A DNA stretch of 64,000 nt from Rhizomys pruinosus (Eukaryota; Chordata; Mammalia; Rodentia; Spalacidae), in contig VZQC01009601.1 in assembly GCA_009823505.1 (NCBI GenBank), positions 2,928,440 to 2,992,439 on the forward strand. The letters run 5' to 3'. The position numbers were made by a program, and so were the translations under genes. Numbering within the stretch: position 1 is the stretch's first letter; every line of letters starts with the position of its first letter. This document shows, in pieces, positions 20,776 to 33,068 of the stretch. Under the pieces are notes generated by a model that saw only the letters and a list, made by a program, of their open reading frames with translations, made no database searches and was not told the origin of the DNA.

Positions 20776-22404
20776 AATCAACAAAAGCATAATAGAGTAA
20801 ATACAAACCTAGACCAAGAATGCAAACAAACAAACAAAAAAAAAAATGAAAGGAAGCAACACACATCTCTCAAAAATAACCTTGAATACTAATGTTATAA
20901 ACTCCCCAATCAAAATACATTGATTGGGAGAAAGGATTAGGAAACAGAATCTTCTATACGCTGTCTACGAGAAACCCATCTCACCCTCAAAGACAGGCAC
21001 CACCTTAGAGTGAAAGGATGGAAAAAATATTCCAAGCGAATGGTACCAAGAAACAAGCTGGAGTGGCTATTCTAATATCAGACAAAATAGATCTCAAAGT
21101 AAAACTGATCAGAAGAGACAAAGAAGGCCATTATATCCCTGTGAAAGGGACAATTAACTATGAAGACCACAATCCTAAGTGTCTATGAACCAAACTCTGG
21201 TGCACCACTCTGCAGGACCTCAAGACACAGATTAATCTTAACACACTAATAGTGGGAGACTTCAACACCCTACTGAGCCCCTTGGATAGATCAAATGGAC
21301 AAAAAATAAACAAAGAGCCATCAGAACTGACAAATACAATACACCAAATGGACCTCACAGATGTCTACAGACTATTCCACCCAATCAACAGAGAATATAC
21401 TTTCTACTCAGCACCTCATGGAATATTCTTCAAAATTGACCACATACTGGGACACAAAAGAAATCTCAACAAATACAAAAGGATTGAAATTATTCCATGC
21501 ATTCTATCAGACCACAGTGCAATAAAACTCAATATGAACACCAGAATAAGCCCCACTAGCTACAAGAAGACATGAAGACTAAACAACACCATCCTGAATT
21601 ATGAATGGGTTATGGAATAAATAGTGAAATAAAAGTATTCGTGGAACTGAACAAAAGACAATACAACACAACAAAACTTGTGGGATACTCTAAAAGCAGT
21701 CTTGAGAGGGAAATGCATAGCTCTAAGTGCCCACATTAAAAAAAATAGAAAGGAAAATAAATGCTCGAACACTGCAGCTAAAAACACTTGAGAGACAACA
21801 ATAAATGAACCCTAAACCCAAAAGACTGGAAGAAATCACAAAAAAACAGAGCAGAAATCAATGAAATAGAAACAATGAAAACAATACATAGAATCAACAA
21901 ATCCAAAAGCTGTTCCTTTGAAAAAATAAACAAAATAGACAGAACTCTAGTCCAGTTAACCACCCCCCCCAAAAAAAAAGAAAATAAAGAGCAACTCCAC
22001 CAGTATTCATGATGAAAAGAGAAACAGACAAAGCAAAGATCAAGACAACCATAAGGGAATACTTTAAAAGCCTATACTCCACTAAATTTGAAAACCTAAG
22101 AGAAATGGATAAATACATGAATTCCTGGTAACCAACAAAGCTTAACCAAGAAGAGATTGACAGTTTAAACAGACCCATAATATTTGAGGAAATTGACGAT
22201 GTAATAAAAAACTTCCCAACTAAAAATAGCCTAGGCCCAGATGGATTCACAGCAGAATTCTAGAAAACATTTAAAGAGGTGCTACAACAATTATAATCTG
22301 TTCAGAAGAATAAGAAAAGAGAGGACTCTCCCAAATTCCTTCTATGAATCCAGCATCACCCTAATACTAAAACCAGGCAAAGATACAACCAAAAAAGAAA
22401 GCTA

Positions 22405-22635
22405 GGGCTGGAGAGATGGTCTAGTGGTTAAGAGTGCTGACCGTTCTTACAGAGGACCCGGGTTCGATCCTCAGCACCCACATAGTGGCCGAGGACCGTC
22501 TGAAACTCCAATTCCAGGAGAACTCCAATTCCAGGGGAATCCAACACCCTCTTCTGACCTCCACAGCATTGCACGACATGGGTGCACAAACCTGCATGCA
22601 GACAGTACATTCATACACATACAGAAATAAATAAC
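22405..22635 (+). mobile_element. B2-type SINE in L1A ORF2, with TSD
   Basis: Complete B2 with A box, B box (GGGTTCGATCC) and the duplicated CTCCAATTCCAGG block. TSD AAAAGAAAGCTA lies at 22393-22404 and 22636-22647. Confidence 0.93.
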
Positions 22636-24236
22636 AAAAGAAAGCTATAAACCCATCGCATTAATGAACATAGATGCAAAAATTCTCAATAAAATACTTG
22701 CAAATCGCATACAGACCAACATCAAAAAGATCATCCATCATGACCAAATTGGATTCATACCAGAGATGCAGGGATGGTTCAACATATGTAAATCAATAAA
22801 TATCATAAAACACATAAATGGACTGAAAAACAAAAACCATATGATCATCTCAAATGGTGTAGAAAAAGCCTTTGACAAGATCCAGCATCCCTTCATGTTT
22901 AAAGTTCTAGAGGGAATTGGACTGAAGGGAACATTCCTCAACATGATCAAAGCCACATGTAGCAAACCCACTGCAAATATCATCCAAAATGGAGAAAAAT
23001 TGGAATCATTTCCCTTAAAGGCGGGAACCTGGCAAGGCTGCCCCTTATCACCACTCCTCTTTAACATAGTGCTTGAAATGCTTGTTAGGGCAATAAGACA
23101 AGAGAAGGAAATTAAAGGAGTACTAATCAGAAAAGAAGAAGTTAAGCTATCCCTTTTTGATGATATGATAGTTTACCTAAGGGAAGTTAAAAACTCCATG
23201 ATAAAACTTCTAGAAATGATTAAGAGTTTCAGTAAAGTGGCCAGATACAAAATTAACTTGGAAAAATCAGTAGCCTTGCTTTACACCAACAACAAACAAG
23301 TGGAGAAGGAATATAAGAAGACCATCCCATTCACAATAGCCTCAAAAATAATAACATACCTGGGAACAAATCTAACCAAAGATACCAAAATTCTCTACAA
23401 CAAAAATTTTAAACTCCTGGAGAAGGAGATTGAAAATGAGATTAAAAGATGGAAAGATCTCCCATGCTCATGGATTGGAAAAATTAATGTGGTAAAAAAT
23501 GTCCATTTCATCCAAATTAATATATGGATTCAATGCAATCCCCCATCAAAATCCCCATGAGCTTCTTCACAGACTTGAAAAAACAATCTTTAAATTCATA
23601 TGGAAAAACCTCAAATAGCTAAAGCAACCCTGAGTGAAAAATGCAATACAGGGGAAATTTCTCTACCAGACTTCAAGCTATATTACAGGGCCATAGTCAT
23701 GAAGACAGCCTGGTTCTGGCACAAAAACAGACCTGTTGACCAACGGAACAAAATTGAAGATCCAAACTTGAGTTCATACTACTTCAGTCACCTCATATTT
23801 GACAAAGGGGCAAAAAATCCTCAATGGAGGAAGGATAGCATCTTCAGCAAATGGTGCTTACAAGACTGGATCACCAATTGTAGAAAAACAAAATTAAACC
23901 CTTATCTCTCAAACTGTACAAAAATCAACTCCAACTGGATCACAGATCTCAATGGGAAACCTGAAACCCTGAAGGCGATAGAAGAAACAGTTGGTAGCAA
24001 CCTATAAGACATAGGTATAGGAAAAGACTTTCTAAATCAGATAGCAGCTACACAGGAAATAAGGTCAACAGTTGACAAATGGGAAATCATCAAACTCAAA
24101 AGCTTCTGTACAGTGAAAGAAACATCAAGGAACTGAAGAGAAAATCCACAGAGTGGGAGGAAATCTTCACTAGTGATTCATCTGACAGAGCATTAACATA
24201 AAGAATATATAGATTACTCAAAAAACAAAGAAAAAG

Positions 24237-24395
24237 CCGGCTTGGTGGCACATGCCTTTAATCCTAGCACTTGGGAGGCAGAGGCAGGTGAATCTTTGTG
24301 AGTTCAAGGCCAGCCTGGTCTACAGAGTGAGTTCCAGGACAGCTGGGACTACAGGGAGACCCTGTCTCGAAAAGACCAAAAAAAAAAAAAAAGGA
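24237..24395 (+). mobile_element. B1 SINE in L1A ORF2
   Basis: Full-length B1 starting GCCGGCTTGGTGGCACATGC and ending CTGTCTCGAAAAGACC plus A-tail. Comparison with the same ORF2 place in L1B (about 42070-42090) shows that the B1 is an insertion. Confidence 0.92.
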
Positions 24396-24702
24396 AAAAC
24401 AAATGACCTACTCAAATTTTGGGGTAAAGAGCTGAACAGATTTCACCAATGAGGAAGCAAAGATGGCTGAGAAACATCTTCAAAAGTGTTCAACATCATT
24501 AATAATTAAGGAAATGCAAATTAAAACCACTCTCAGATATTATTTCACTCTGATAATACTGGCTAAGATGAAAAACACAAAAGACACCAAATGCTGGAAA
24601 GGTCGTGGGGAAAGGGGAATACACTCATCCACTGCTGGTGGGAATGTAACTTGTACAACCATTATGGAAAGCAGTGTGAAGAACTCTTAAAAGACTCAAA
24701 AT

Positions 24703-25407
24703 CTACAGGTTAGATGTTATAAGCCACAGTAAGACCCTGTCATATTTAACAGGGGGGAAAATTGTAATTCATGGATTAACATATCCAAACATGTATCTAT
24801 GCTAAAGTAACCTACCATAACTATTAGTGCTGCTTAAATACCTATATATCTAATTGCTTGTTCTTCATTAGTAGGATCGAAAGGTTATTCCTGGACAAAC
24901 TGTCAGCCCATGAAAGGAAACAGCCAGAATTGACCAGAGTCCAAGTCAACAGCTCCAGAGAGAGTGGACTGTTTTACCTCTCATCCACCTGTGCCCCTTT
25001 TCTAAGCCTAGGGAACAACCTGCGGAAGAGGGGGCGTGGTAGAATGTAAGGGCTGCGATTGGGGTGAATGGTGAAACTACAGCAATGTAGTCTGGACACT
25101 CATTTGATCAACTTGATTGAACAAACAACCTGTCACCCCCCACTGGATGGTGGGGCTGTAGGTGTTTGGGCACAACAGCCTGCAGATAGGTTTTGCATGA
25201 AGGATGCTTGTACTCATGGATTATCACTTATAGATAAAAATGAAAAAAAAAAAAAAATCTGAGAGAAAGATGCAGGACAGTTATGGCAGAATGCATGATC
25301 TGGGATGGGGTGGGGGTGGGGGGGAGGGAAAGGGAAATAAGCCTGAACTGAATTGGAAAAAAATGTATGAAATGCACAAAGCATCAATAAAAATTAATTA
25401 AAAAAAA
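24703..25407 (+). mobile_element. L1-3'-tailed retroposon, copy 2, with TSD
   Basis: A 705-bp insertion in L1A ORF2 with TSD AAAAGACTCAAAAT (24689-24702 and 25408-25421). Bases 24921-25407 match copy 1 at 18891-19373 almost throughout. The first about 218 bp (24703-24920) are not found in copy 1. It ends with the L1 3' end GCATCAATAAAA plus A-tail. It has no open frame of note (about 60 codons). Confidence 0.82.
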
Positions 25408-25735
25408 AAAAGACTCAAAATGAGCCTACCACCTGACCCAGCCATACCACTCCTGGGTATATATACCCACAAGACTCATCCTACCACAAAGACACATGCA
25501 CATCCATGTTTATTTCAGTTCTCTTCACAATAGCAAAGAGCTGGAACCAACTCAAATGCCCCTCAACTGACCAGTGGATGACAAAAATGTGGCACATCTA
25601 TACAATGGAGTACTACTCAGTGGTAAAGAAAGATGACATCATGAACTTCGCAGGTAAATGGATGGAAATTGAAGCCATTATGCTAAGTGAAGTAACACAG
25701 TCCCAGAAAAACAAGCATCCCTCTTTTGTAGATGC

Positions 25736-26106
25736 TAACACCAAATTCCCAGATGAAAGGCAAGCTGAACAACATTATTGTTATATTTCTGCTTATCTGA
25801 AAGCAACCATTTCATTATAATGTAAATATCTCAACAGGCTCTAGAATGGATACACCACTTACTCTCAGACTCTTTAATTACTGTATTTGTGTGGAAAGTT
25901 TGTATTCATATTTTAGAGTAATATAAAATTAAAGGAGGAAAATGTGAATTCTTAAACATTAAAAAAAGACTGAGAGAAAGATGAAGGATAGTTATTTCAA
26001 AGTGCATGATCTGGATTCGGGTGGGGAGGGGAAGGGGAATATGTCTAAATGGAACTGAAAAATGATCTCTGAAATACACAAAACATCAATAAAAGCATTT
26101 TAAAAA
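25736..26106 (+). other. L1A 3' UTR
   Basis: It runs from the ORF2 end to GAAATACACAAAACATCAAT plus AAAAG. An A-run before GACTGAGAGAAAGATG and a G-rich stretch (about 26015-26040) are typical of rodent L1 3' UTRs. Its proximal part matches that of L1D, but not that of the retroposon copies. Confidence 0.75.
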
Positions 26107-26175
26107 GTTAAAAGTTGTCTGAATTTTTAGCTCAATCCCTGTTAATGACTTTCTCATAACCTTCCACCTCAAACT

Positions 26176-26213
26176 TACACACACACACACACACACACAC
26201 ACACCACAGAAAA

Positions 26214-26262
<49 letters not shown>
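26176..26262. repeat. compound microsatellite (CA)n-(GA)n
   Basis: About 30 bp of CA, a short spacer, then about 48 bp of GA. Confidence 0.95.
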
Positions 26263-26266
<4 letters not shown>

Positions 26267-26334
26267 AACAGTCATAATTATTTCTATAGCACAATCTATT
26301 GTATAGTACACTTATGTATGGCTCAAAAGAAAAA

Positions 26335-26405
26335 ATGTGCTACCTCAGAGCCTGAAAAGGCGTTAAAACAGAAATATGTGCTACCTCAGAGCCTGAAAAG
26401 GTGTT
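26335..26405. repeat. 41-bp tandem duplication
   Basis: The block beginning ATGTGCTACCTCAGAGCC occurs at 26335-26364 and again at 26376-26405, with one difference in 30 bases (GGCGTT versus GGTGTT). The period is 41 bp. Confidence 0.85.
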
Positions 26406-27559
26406 GACCATTGCTGGAATAGAAGAGGAAAATTTGTTACAGAAGTAACTATCTGAAGGATTAAGGTTTTCATACGCAAGAAAGGAAAGAATCAACTCTT
26501 GTTAAAACATGGGTGGCTGGTTTATATTCTAGGTCAGAGAAAAGAATGAGGAGAATATGAATAAAGTCCAACTCTTCAAACACAACAGGACATTTCTGAT
26601 TTTTTTTCAATTTTCAAGAACTTATAGCATCTTCATTTTACTAATAAAATATTTCATTAACCCTTAAAAAGCAGAAATAAAGAGAGAAGTAAGCAGTTAG
26701 AGGTAGGCTAGATATTTCCACATCAATAGTGTCTAAGTGTTATGGCTGGGCTAGCTTCTGCTTTCTTTCCCGATTGACCAATCTCTACTGGACCATGCCT
26801 TATTAGTCATGACTTCTACACTGTTAACAAAGTTTTTGAAAACTAAGTATCATTATTACCTAGATTTTATTATTGTAGTTTTATGCTCATGGCATCATTC
26901 CGTAGAAGCTACAGGGAGTTCACACACAGATTCTGAGCTCATGTAGAAGCAGCCATCTCTATTACCAGTACCTGCACCAGAGGGTTATCTTGGCTATGAT
27001 TATTGATCTCCTATTGATATGCCAATATCACCTCAAGTTTGCAGCTTAGATTAAGATCCACTCCTGGTGCTTGATGTTCTGTGAGCTTTGACAAATGTAT
27101 TAAGACAAGGATCCACCACTACTTATTGTCTACATTGGCTTAGCAGTTGACAATGTAACAGGATTTGCCATTAAAGACAAAGCATATGGACATGCTTTCA
27201 GAAATTATAGTCATAATAGAGTTAATGAAGCATTTAAGTAGGAATCAATAAATCCTTATAAAAGGTGGCTAGTTAAAATCTGTACCTTTGACAACTTCTA
27301 CTAGAATACATAATATATTAAAATTTTTATCCAGAGATATGGGGATGTTTCAATGTTAACATACACATATGTAATGAATTTCCATGGAAGTCCAAACTGA
27401 GTCTAAACTGATTCTGTGCTAAATGTTAATTTGTATTTTAATAAATATCAACTTCTTCACTATAGACTTAGAAACAGTTAATATAGTTAGGGGAAAGCGA
27501 ACTAAGTTTATGTTTATCACAAACCAAAAATGATTTTTCTTTCTTTTTTTATTTGTTTA
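26406..27559. other. AT-rich sequence without a gene
   Basis: Nothing recognisable on either strand. No frame of useful length. Confidence 0.5.
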
Positions 27560-27676
27560 TTTTATTAAGGGATTATAAAATATAAAAGCACAGTTGTTTT
27601 CAGATCACATTACCATTGCTCAGGTTGCCATACAATTAGGTAATTGGTGCTAGCATCCACAAATGAAGGATACCAT

Positions 27677-30600
27677 TCATCGTTTGTTTTTCTGGGACTG
27701 TGTTACTTCACTCAGTATGATATCTTCTAGCTCCATCCATTTACCTGCAAAGTTCATGATGTCATCTTCTTTTACCACAGCATAGAATTCCATTGTGTAG
27801 ATGTACCGCATTTTCTCTATCCACCACCATTTGAGGGGCACTTGGGTTGGTTCCAGCTCCTTGCTATTGTGAAGAGAGCTGCAATAAACATGGCTGTGCA
27901 TGTATCTCTGCAGAAAGATGAGACTTGTGGGTACATACCCAGGAGTGGTATGACTGGGTCAGGTGGCAAGTTCATTTCAAGTCTTCCAAGGGTTCTCCTC
28001 ACTGCTTTCCATAGTGACTATATGAGTTTACATTCTCACCAGCAGTAGATGAGTGTTCCCCTTTCCCCACAACCTCTCTAGCACTTGGTGTCATTTGTTT
28101 TCTTGATCCTAGCCAGTCTTATCAGAGTGAGATAAGATCTTTAAGTGGATTTAATTTGCATATCCTTAATTATTAGTGACGTTGAACACTTTTTAAGATG
28201 TTTGTCAGTCATTTCTAATTCATCACTTGTGATGTCTCTGTTCAGCTCTTTGCTCCATCTTTTGAGTGGGTCATTTGTTTTCTTTCTTTGTTTTTTGAGT
28301 AGTTTATATATTCTAGAAATCAAAGCTTTGTCAGATGTATTTGCAGTGAAGGTTTCCTCCCACTCCGTGGGTTTTTGCATCACTTCCTTGATTTTTCTTT
28401 TGATGTACAGAAGCTTTTCAGTTTAATGAGGTCCCATTTGTCAATTGTCAACATTAATTCTTGTGCAAATTCTGTCTGATTTAGGAAGTCTTTTCCTACA
28501 CCTATATTTTATAGTCTACTGACAACTTTTTCTTCTATCGCCTTCAAAGTTTTGGGTTTCACGTTGAGGTCTTTGATCCATCTGGAGTTGACTTTTGTAC
28601 AGGGTGAGAGGTAGGGGTTTAATTTCATTCTTCTACAAGTGGTGGTCCAGTTTTGCCAACACCACTTGCTGAAGATGCTGTCTTTCCTCCATTGTGTCTT
28701 CTTGACCCCCCCCCCTCTTGTCAATTATGAGATGGCTGAAATTGTATGTGCTCAAGTTTGGACCTTCAGTTTTGTTCCATTGGACAACAGGTCTGTTTTG
28801 TGGCAGTACCAAGCTGTTTTCATGACTATAGCCCTGTAGTATAGCTTGAAGTCTGGTATAGAGATCCCCCTTGTATTGGTCTTTTCACTCAGGGTTGTTT
28901 TCGCTATTTGGGGTCTTTTGTTTTTCCAACTGAAATTAAGGACTTTTTTTTCCAAGCCTGTGAAGAAACTCTTGGGGATTTTAATTGAGATTGCAATTGG
29001 GTAGAATGGACATTTTTACCATATTAATTTTCCCTATCCATGAGCATGGGAGGTTTTTCCATCTTCTGATGTCTTCTTAAATTTCCTTCTTCAGGGCTTT
29101 AAAATTTATGTTGGTGTCTTTGGTTAGGTTTGTTCCTAGGTATTTTATTGTTTTGAGGCTATTGTGAGTGGGAAGGTCTCCTTGTATCCCTTCTTCAGTT
29201 GTTTGTTGTTGGTGTAAAGAAAGGCTATTGATTTTTCTTGGGTAACTTTGTATCCTGCTATTTTACTGAAGCTCTTAATTGTTTCTAGGAGTTTTCTGGT
29301 GGAGTTTTTAGCATCCCTTAAGTAAACAATTATGTCATCAGCAAAAAGGGAGAACTTGACTTCTTCCTTTCATATTAGTACACCTTCAATTTTCCTTTCT
29401 TGCCTTATTGCCCTAGCAAGTGTTTCAAACACTATATTGAAGAGGAGTAGTGACAGGAGGCAGCATCCTTGCCATGTTCCTACCTTTAAAGGGAATGCTT
29501 CTGTCATTTCCCCATCTAGGATGATATTGGCTGTGGGTTTCCTGTATATGGCTATGATTACATTGAGGAATGATCCTTCCAATGGAATTCCATATAGGAC
29601 TTTAAGCATGAAGGAATGCTGGATTTTACCAAAAGCTTTTTCAACATCTATTAAGAAGATCTTGTGGTTTTTGCCCATTTATATGTTTGATGATATTTAT
29701 TGATTTTTGTATGTTGAACTATCCCTGCATCTCTGGTATAAATCCAACTTGGTCATGATGGGTGATCTTGTTGATGTGGGTCTGTATGCAGTTTGCAAGT
29801 ATTTTGTTGAGAATTTTTGCATCTGTGTTCATTAATGAGATGCGTCTATAGTTCCCCTTTTTGGTTGTATCTTTGCCTGGTTTTGGTATTAGACTGATGT
29901 TGGCTTCATAGAAGGGATTTGGGAGAATTCCCTCTGTATCCTTCTAAACACTGAGTAATAATGGTTGTAAGTCTTTTTAAAATGTTTTATAGAATTCTGC
30001 CATGAAACCATCTGGGCCTGGGCTTTTTATAGTTGGGAGCTTTCTTATTTCATCTTCAATTTCTTCATATATTATGGGTCTGTTTAAGCTGTCAGTCTCT
30101 TCTTGGTTGACCTTTGGTGATTCCCAGAATTTCAGATATTCATCCATTTCTCTTAGGTTTTCAAACTTAGTAGAGCATAAGTTTTTGAAAGATTCTGGTA
30201 TGATTGTCTGTATCTTTTCATTGTCTCTTGTGATATTTCCCCTTTCATCGTGGATTGCATTGATTTGGATTTGTTCCTTCTTTCTTTTGGCTAACTGAGC
30301 TAGAGGTCTATCTATCTTGTTTATTCTTTCAAAGAACCAACTTTTGGATTCATTTTTGTTATTTCTTCCTGTCTGTTGTGTTTAAGGTTCATCTGTTGTG
30401 GCCTCTCAAGTGCTTTCTGCTGCAATGTTAGATCATTCACTTGTACTCTTTCTGTTTTTCTAATGTAGGCATCCAGGGCTATAACCTTCCCTCCTAGGAC
30501 TGCTTTTAAAGTATCCCCTAGGTTCTGTTGTGCTGTATTATCATTGTCATTCAGTTCCAGGAATGCTTTTATTTATTTTTTTTTCTTTATCTCTTCCTTT

Positions 30601-31400
30601 ACCCATTCATTGTTCAGGATGTGTTTTTTAGTCTCCATGTGTTCTTTTAGATAGTAGGGCTTATCCTGGTGTTGATAATGAGCTTTATTACGTTGTGGTC
30701 TGAGAGAATGCACGAAATTATTTCATTCTTTTTGTATTTGTGGAGGTTTCTTCTGTGTCCCAGTATGTGGTCGATTTTGGAGAATGTTCCATGGGGTGCT
30801 GAGTAGAAAGTGTATTCTCTGGTATTAAGGTACAATATTCGGTAGATGTCTGTGAGGTCCATTTGGTTTATCTTATGATTCAGTTCAGATGTCTCTCTAT
30901 TTATTCTTTGTCTGGTTGACCTCTCCAAAAGGCTCAGTGGCATATTGAAGTCCCCTACTATGAGTGTACTGGGGTTAAGCTGTGCCTTGAGGTTTTGGAG
31001 AATTGTCTTTATAAAGTTTGGTGCAACCAGAGTTTGGTGCATATATATTCATAATTGTGAAATCTTCTTGGTGAATTGTTCCTTTGATAAAAATGTAATG
31101 GCCTTCTTTGTCTCTTCTGATTTATTTTACTTTGAAGTCTATTTTGTCTGATATTAAAATAACAACACCTGCCTTATTTTTGGTAATATTTGCTTGGAAT
31201 ATTTTTTTCCATCCTTTCACTTTAAGGTTGTGCCTGTCCTTGAAGGTAAGGTGTGTTTCTTGTAGACATATAGATGGGTTCTGTTTCCAAATCCAAACTC
31301 CTAGTCTATGTCTTTTGGTTGGGGAGTTTAGTCCATTAATATTTAAGGTTATAACTGAAAGATGTGTGTTGCTTCCTTTCACCTTATTACCCATTTGCAT
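27677..31400 (-). pseudogene. L1C ORF2 (endonuclease/reverse transcriptase), broken
   Basis: About 3.72 kb (about 1240 codons), close to the full length of a rodent ORF2. The start M-Q-M-G-N-K-V-K-G at 31400 is followed by S-V-I-T-L-N-I-N-G-L-N. Endonuclease motifs include E-T-H-L-T (about 31258), G-D-F-N-M-P (about 30960) and S-D-H-N. The reverse transcriptase catalytic motif is intact as F-A-D-D (29334-29345), preceded by T-W-Q-G-C at about 29470. The C-terminal blocks W-K-N-K-R-P-Q-I-A-K and D-D-I-M-N-F-A-G-K-W are present. Frameshifts (for example near 28390, 29370 and 31050) and stops make it non-coding as a whole. Confidence 0.9.
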
Positions 31401-31437
31401 TTTGGTTTAGGTTTCTACTTCTGCAGTTATGCTTTTA

Positions 31438-32553
31438 TTAATTTCTCTTTCTAGGTGCCTGAGGATAGTTGCTCCTTTCCTCTGTCCTTTGAATGGCTTC
31501 AAATTTTCTTTGAAGGGTTGGTTTTCTGGACATGTATTCTTTCATCTTGTTTATGTCATGGAAGATTTTTCTCTCTCCCTCAACTAAAATTGACATTTTT
31601 GCTGGGTATAGTGTCCTGGATTTGCATCTGTATTCCTTTAACACTGGGAATGCTTTGCTCCACGTTCTTCTTGCTTTCATAGTTTGCACTGAGAAGTCAG
31701 TTATAATTATAATGGGTTTCCCCTTATGTGTAACTTGTTATTTTTCTCTTGTGCCTTTCAGAATTTTGTCTTTGTTTTGGTTGTTTAGCGTTTTAACTAT
31801 TATATGCCATGCAGAGTTTCTTTTCTGATCTTGTCTGTTTGGAGTTCTATGAGCTTCTTGTATTTGTATTGGTTTGTCTTTGTTCAGTTTGGGGTAATTT
31901 TCATCTATTATTCTGTTGAAGATCTGATCAATGCCATTCTCTTGGGATTCTTCTCCTTCCTCTATCCCTATGATGCGGAGGTTTGATCTTTTCATAGTGT
32001 CTCACAATTCCTGGTTGTTCCACTTTTGTGTATTTTTAAACTTTTCATAATCTTTCCTTGAGGTTTTTAGTGGTTCTGTGTTATGTTCCAGGTCTGATAT
32101 TTTTTGTTCTGCTTCCTCCATTCTACTTATGAGGCTTTTTCCATTCCTTCCCTCTTGATTGGATGAGTGTTTGATTTCTTTTTTTTCATTTCATCTTGTG
32201 ATTTCTTTATTATTTCCACTTCCTTTTGGAGCTTCTCAATTTCTTCCTGTAGCTCTTTGCTTCTCTGGTTGGTTTCCTTTTCTTTCTCAACATGGGATCT
32301 TTCAGTGTTTCCACTTCCTTCTGGAGTTTGTCATTCCCTCTCTCTAGGTCCTTCTTGAGTTTTTCATTCTCTCTCCTTAGTTCTCTGATTTGTTCTTTAT
32401 ATTCTTTGATTTCTTTGCATATTTCTGCAATTATTCTTCTAAGATCTGTGTCCTGAGCCATCCCTAGGGGGATCTCACTGTAGGAATCTCCCACAGGTTT
32501 GGTAGACCTTGGCGTGGAATTATCCTGCATCTTTCCCATGTTGTCTCTGGCAT
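31438..32553 (-). pseudogene. L1C ORF1 (RNA-binding chaperone), broken
   Basis: The span of 1116 bp equals 372 codons, the normal ORF1 size. The start M-P-E-T-T at 32553 is chosen by homology with L1A and L1D. The frame shifts within about 20 codons to the open stretch 32210-32539, which has a long Glu/Lys coiled coil. The RRM-like part (M-K-R-S-N-L-R-I-I-G-I-E-E-G-E-E-S, from 31995) and the C-terminal domain with Y-P-A-K-M-S and G-E-R-K-I-F-H-D (31438-31689) follow in other frames. About 37 bp separate its stop from ORF2, as in other L1s. Confidence 0.9.
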
Positions 32554-32905
32554 GTGTGTTTCTCTTTGCCTATATTCCAATGGGAATCCCAAATGTCTCT
32601 TCATGATGTTGAAAGCTTGCTTTGCTTGCCTCTTTCAGATGCCTTCATTGTTTTTTGATTGATTGATTTGTTTTACTCCTTGCTTATGGAGTTTTGACTT
32701 GTCTAAATTTTAGGCTTTCTATTGGAAGTCTGACTCACTCTTCCCTTTCTGTTCTGAAGGTTCTTCAAAGAGTTCACTTGGACACTCCCTTGGCAATTCC
32801 AGTTGGTGGGAGGGGGATAGTTATGCCTGTTTGGCCTATGCCCTGGTACTTTGTGCTTCAGGTGGTCCTGGGAAATCCCCAATCTAAGCTGTGTGCACTC
32901 TTATT
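32554..32905 (-). promoter_or_regulatory. L1C 5' UTR with part of one monomer
   Basis: The outer end (about 32850-32890) reads CTTCAGGTGGTC on the plus strand, matching the beginning of the L1D monomers at 51748. So L1C belongs to the same monomer-bearing group but keeps only the start of one unit. Promoter function is inferred from family knowledge. Confidence 0.6.
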
Positions 32906-33068
32906 TTTTTTTTTTTTGGATTTTTGAATGTTTTTATTGTAAAGAAATTGTAAAAGTATGAGATGGTACACAAAATTCTCTATTACACAGCATATACAAT
33001 TGTCAAGCTTCACACATTACCCCCATAAATATATAGTTATGATGGGTCACTTAAAAATAAAATTTAAA

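Larger units (their letters stand above)
20820..25735 (+). pseudogene. L1A ORF2 (endonuclease/reverse transcriptase), broken
   Basis: ORF2p nicks target DNA with an APE-like endonuclease and reverse-transcribes L1 RNA from the nick. Endonuclease motifs G-D-F-N (21254-21265) and S-D-H-S-A (about 21507-21521) are present. The longest open stretch, 298 codons at 22664-23560, covers the fingers/palm of the reverse transcriptase, including [10 protein letters not shown]. The catalytic F-A-D-D motif reads F-D-D (23156-23167), one codon short. The C-terminal region follows from 23600. Three insertions (22405-22635, 24237-24395, 24703-25407) and several frameshifts break it. Confidence 0.9.
19378..26106 (+). 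mobile_element. near full-length L1 (L1A) with nested insertions
   Basis: Order: partial 5' UTR (19378-19622), ORF1 (19623-20775), ORF2 (20820-25735) and 3' UTR (25736-26106). Nested in ORF2 are a B2 (22405-22635), a B1 (24237-24395) and a 705-bp L1-tailed retroposon (24703-25407). The flanks GTTAAAAAAAAGTTG (left) and GTTAAAAGTTG (right) may be a TSD that differs in its A-run. All ORFs are broken, so the element is dead. Confidence 0.9.
27560..32905 (-). mobile_element. near full-length L1 (L1C), minus strand, early 3' end
   Basis: From right to left: 5' UTR (32554-32905), ORF1 (31438-32553), ORF2 (27677-31400) and a very short 3' UTR. On the minus strand the 3' UTR stops after about 100 bp, at an AATAAA-containing A-rich run (about 27545-27573), where L1A and L1D continue for another 300 bp or so. 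No convincing TSD was found. It carries no nested SINEs, unlike L1A. Confidence 0.9.

Noticed and set aside
28145..28426. 93-codon plus-strand ORF, and similar frames antisense to L1C and L1D
   Set aside because: They are antisense shadows of ORF1/ORF2, hydrophobic because the sense strand is A-rich.
19378..32905. paired opposite L1s (L1A plus, L1C minus) as one composite element
   Set aside because: They have separate ends, different 3' UTRs and unrelated unique DNA between them (26106-27560).
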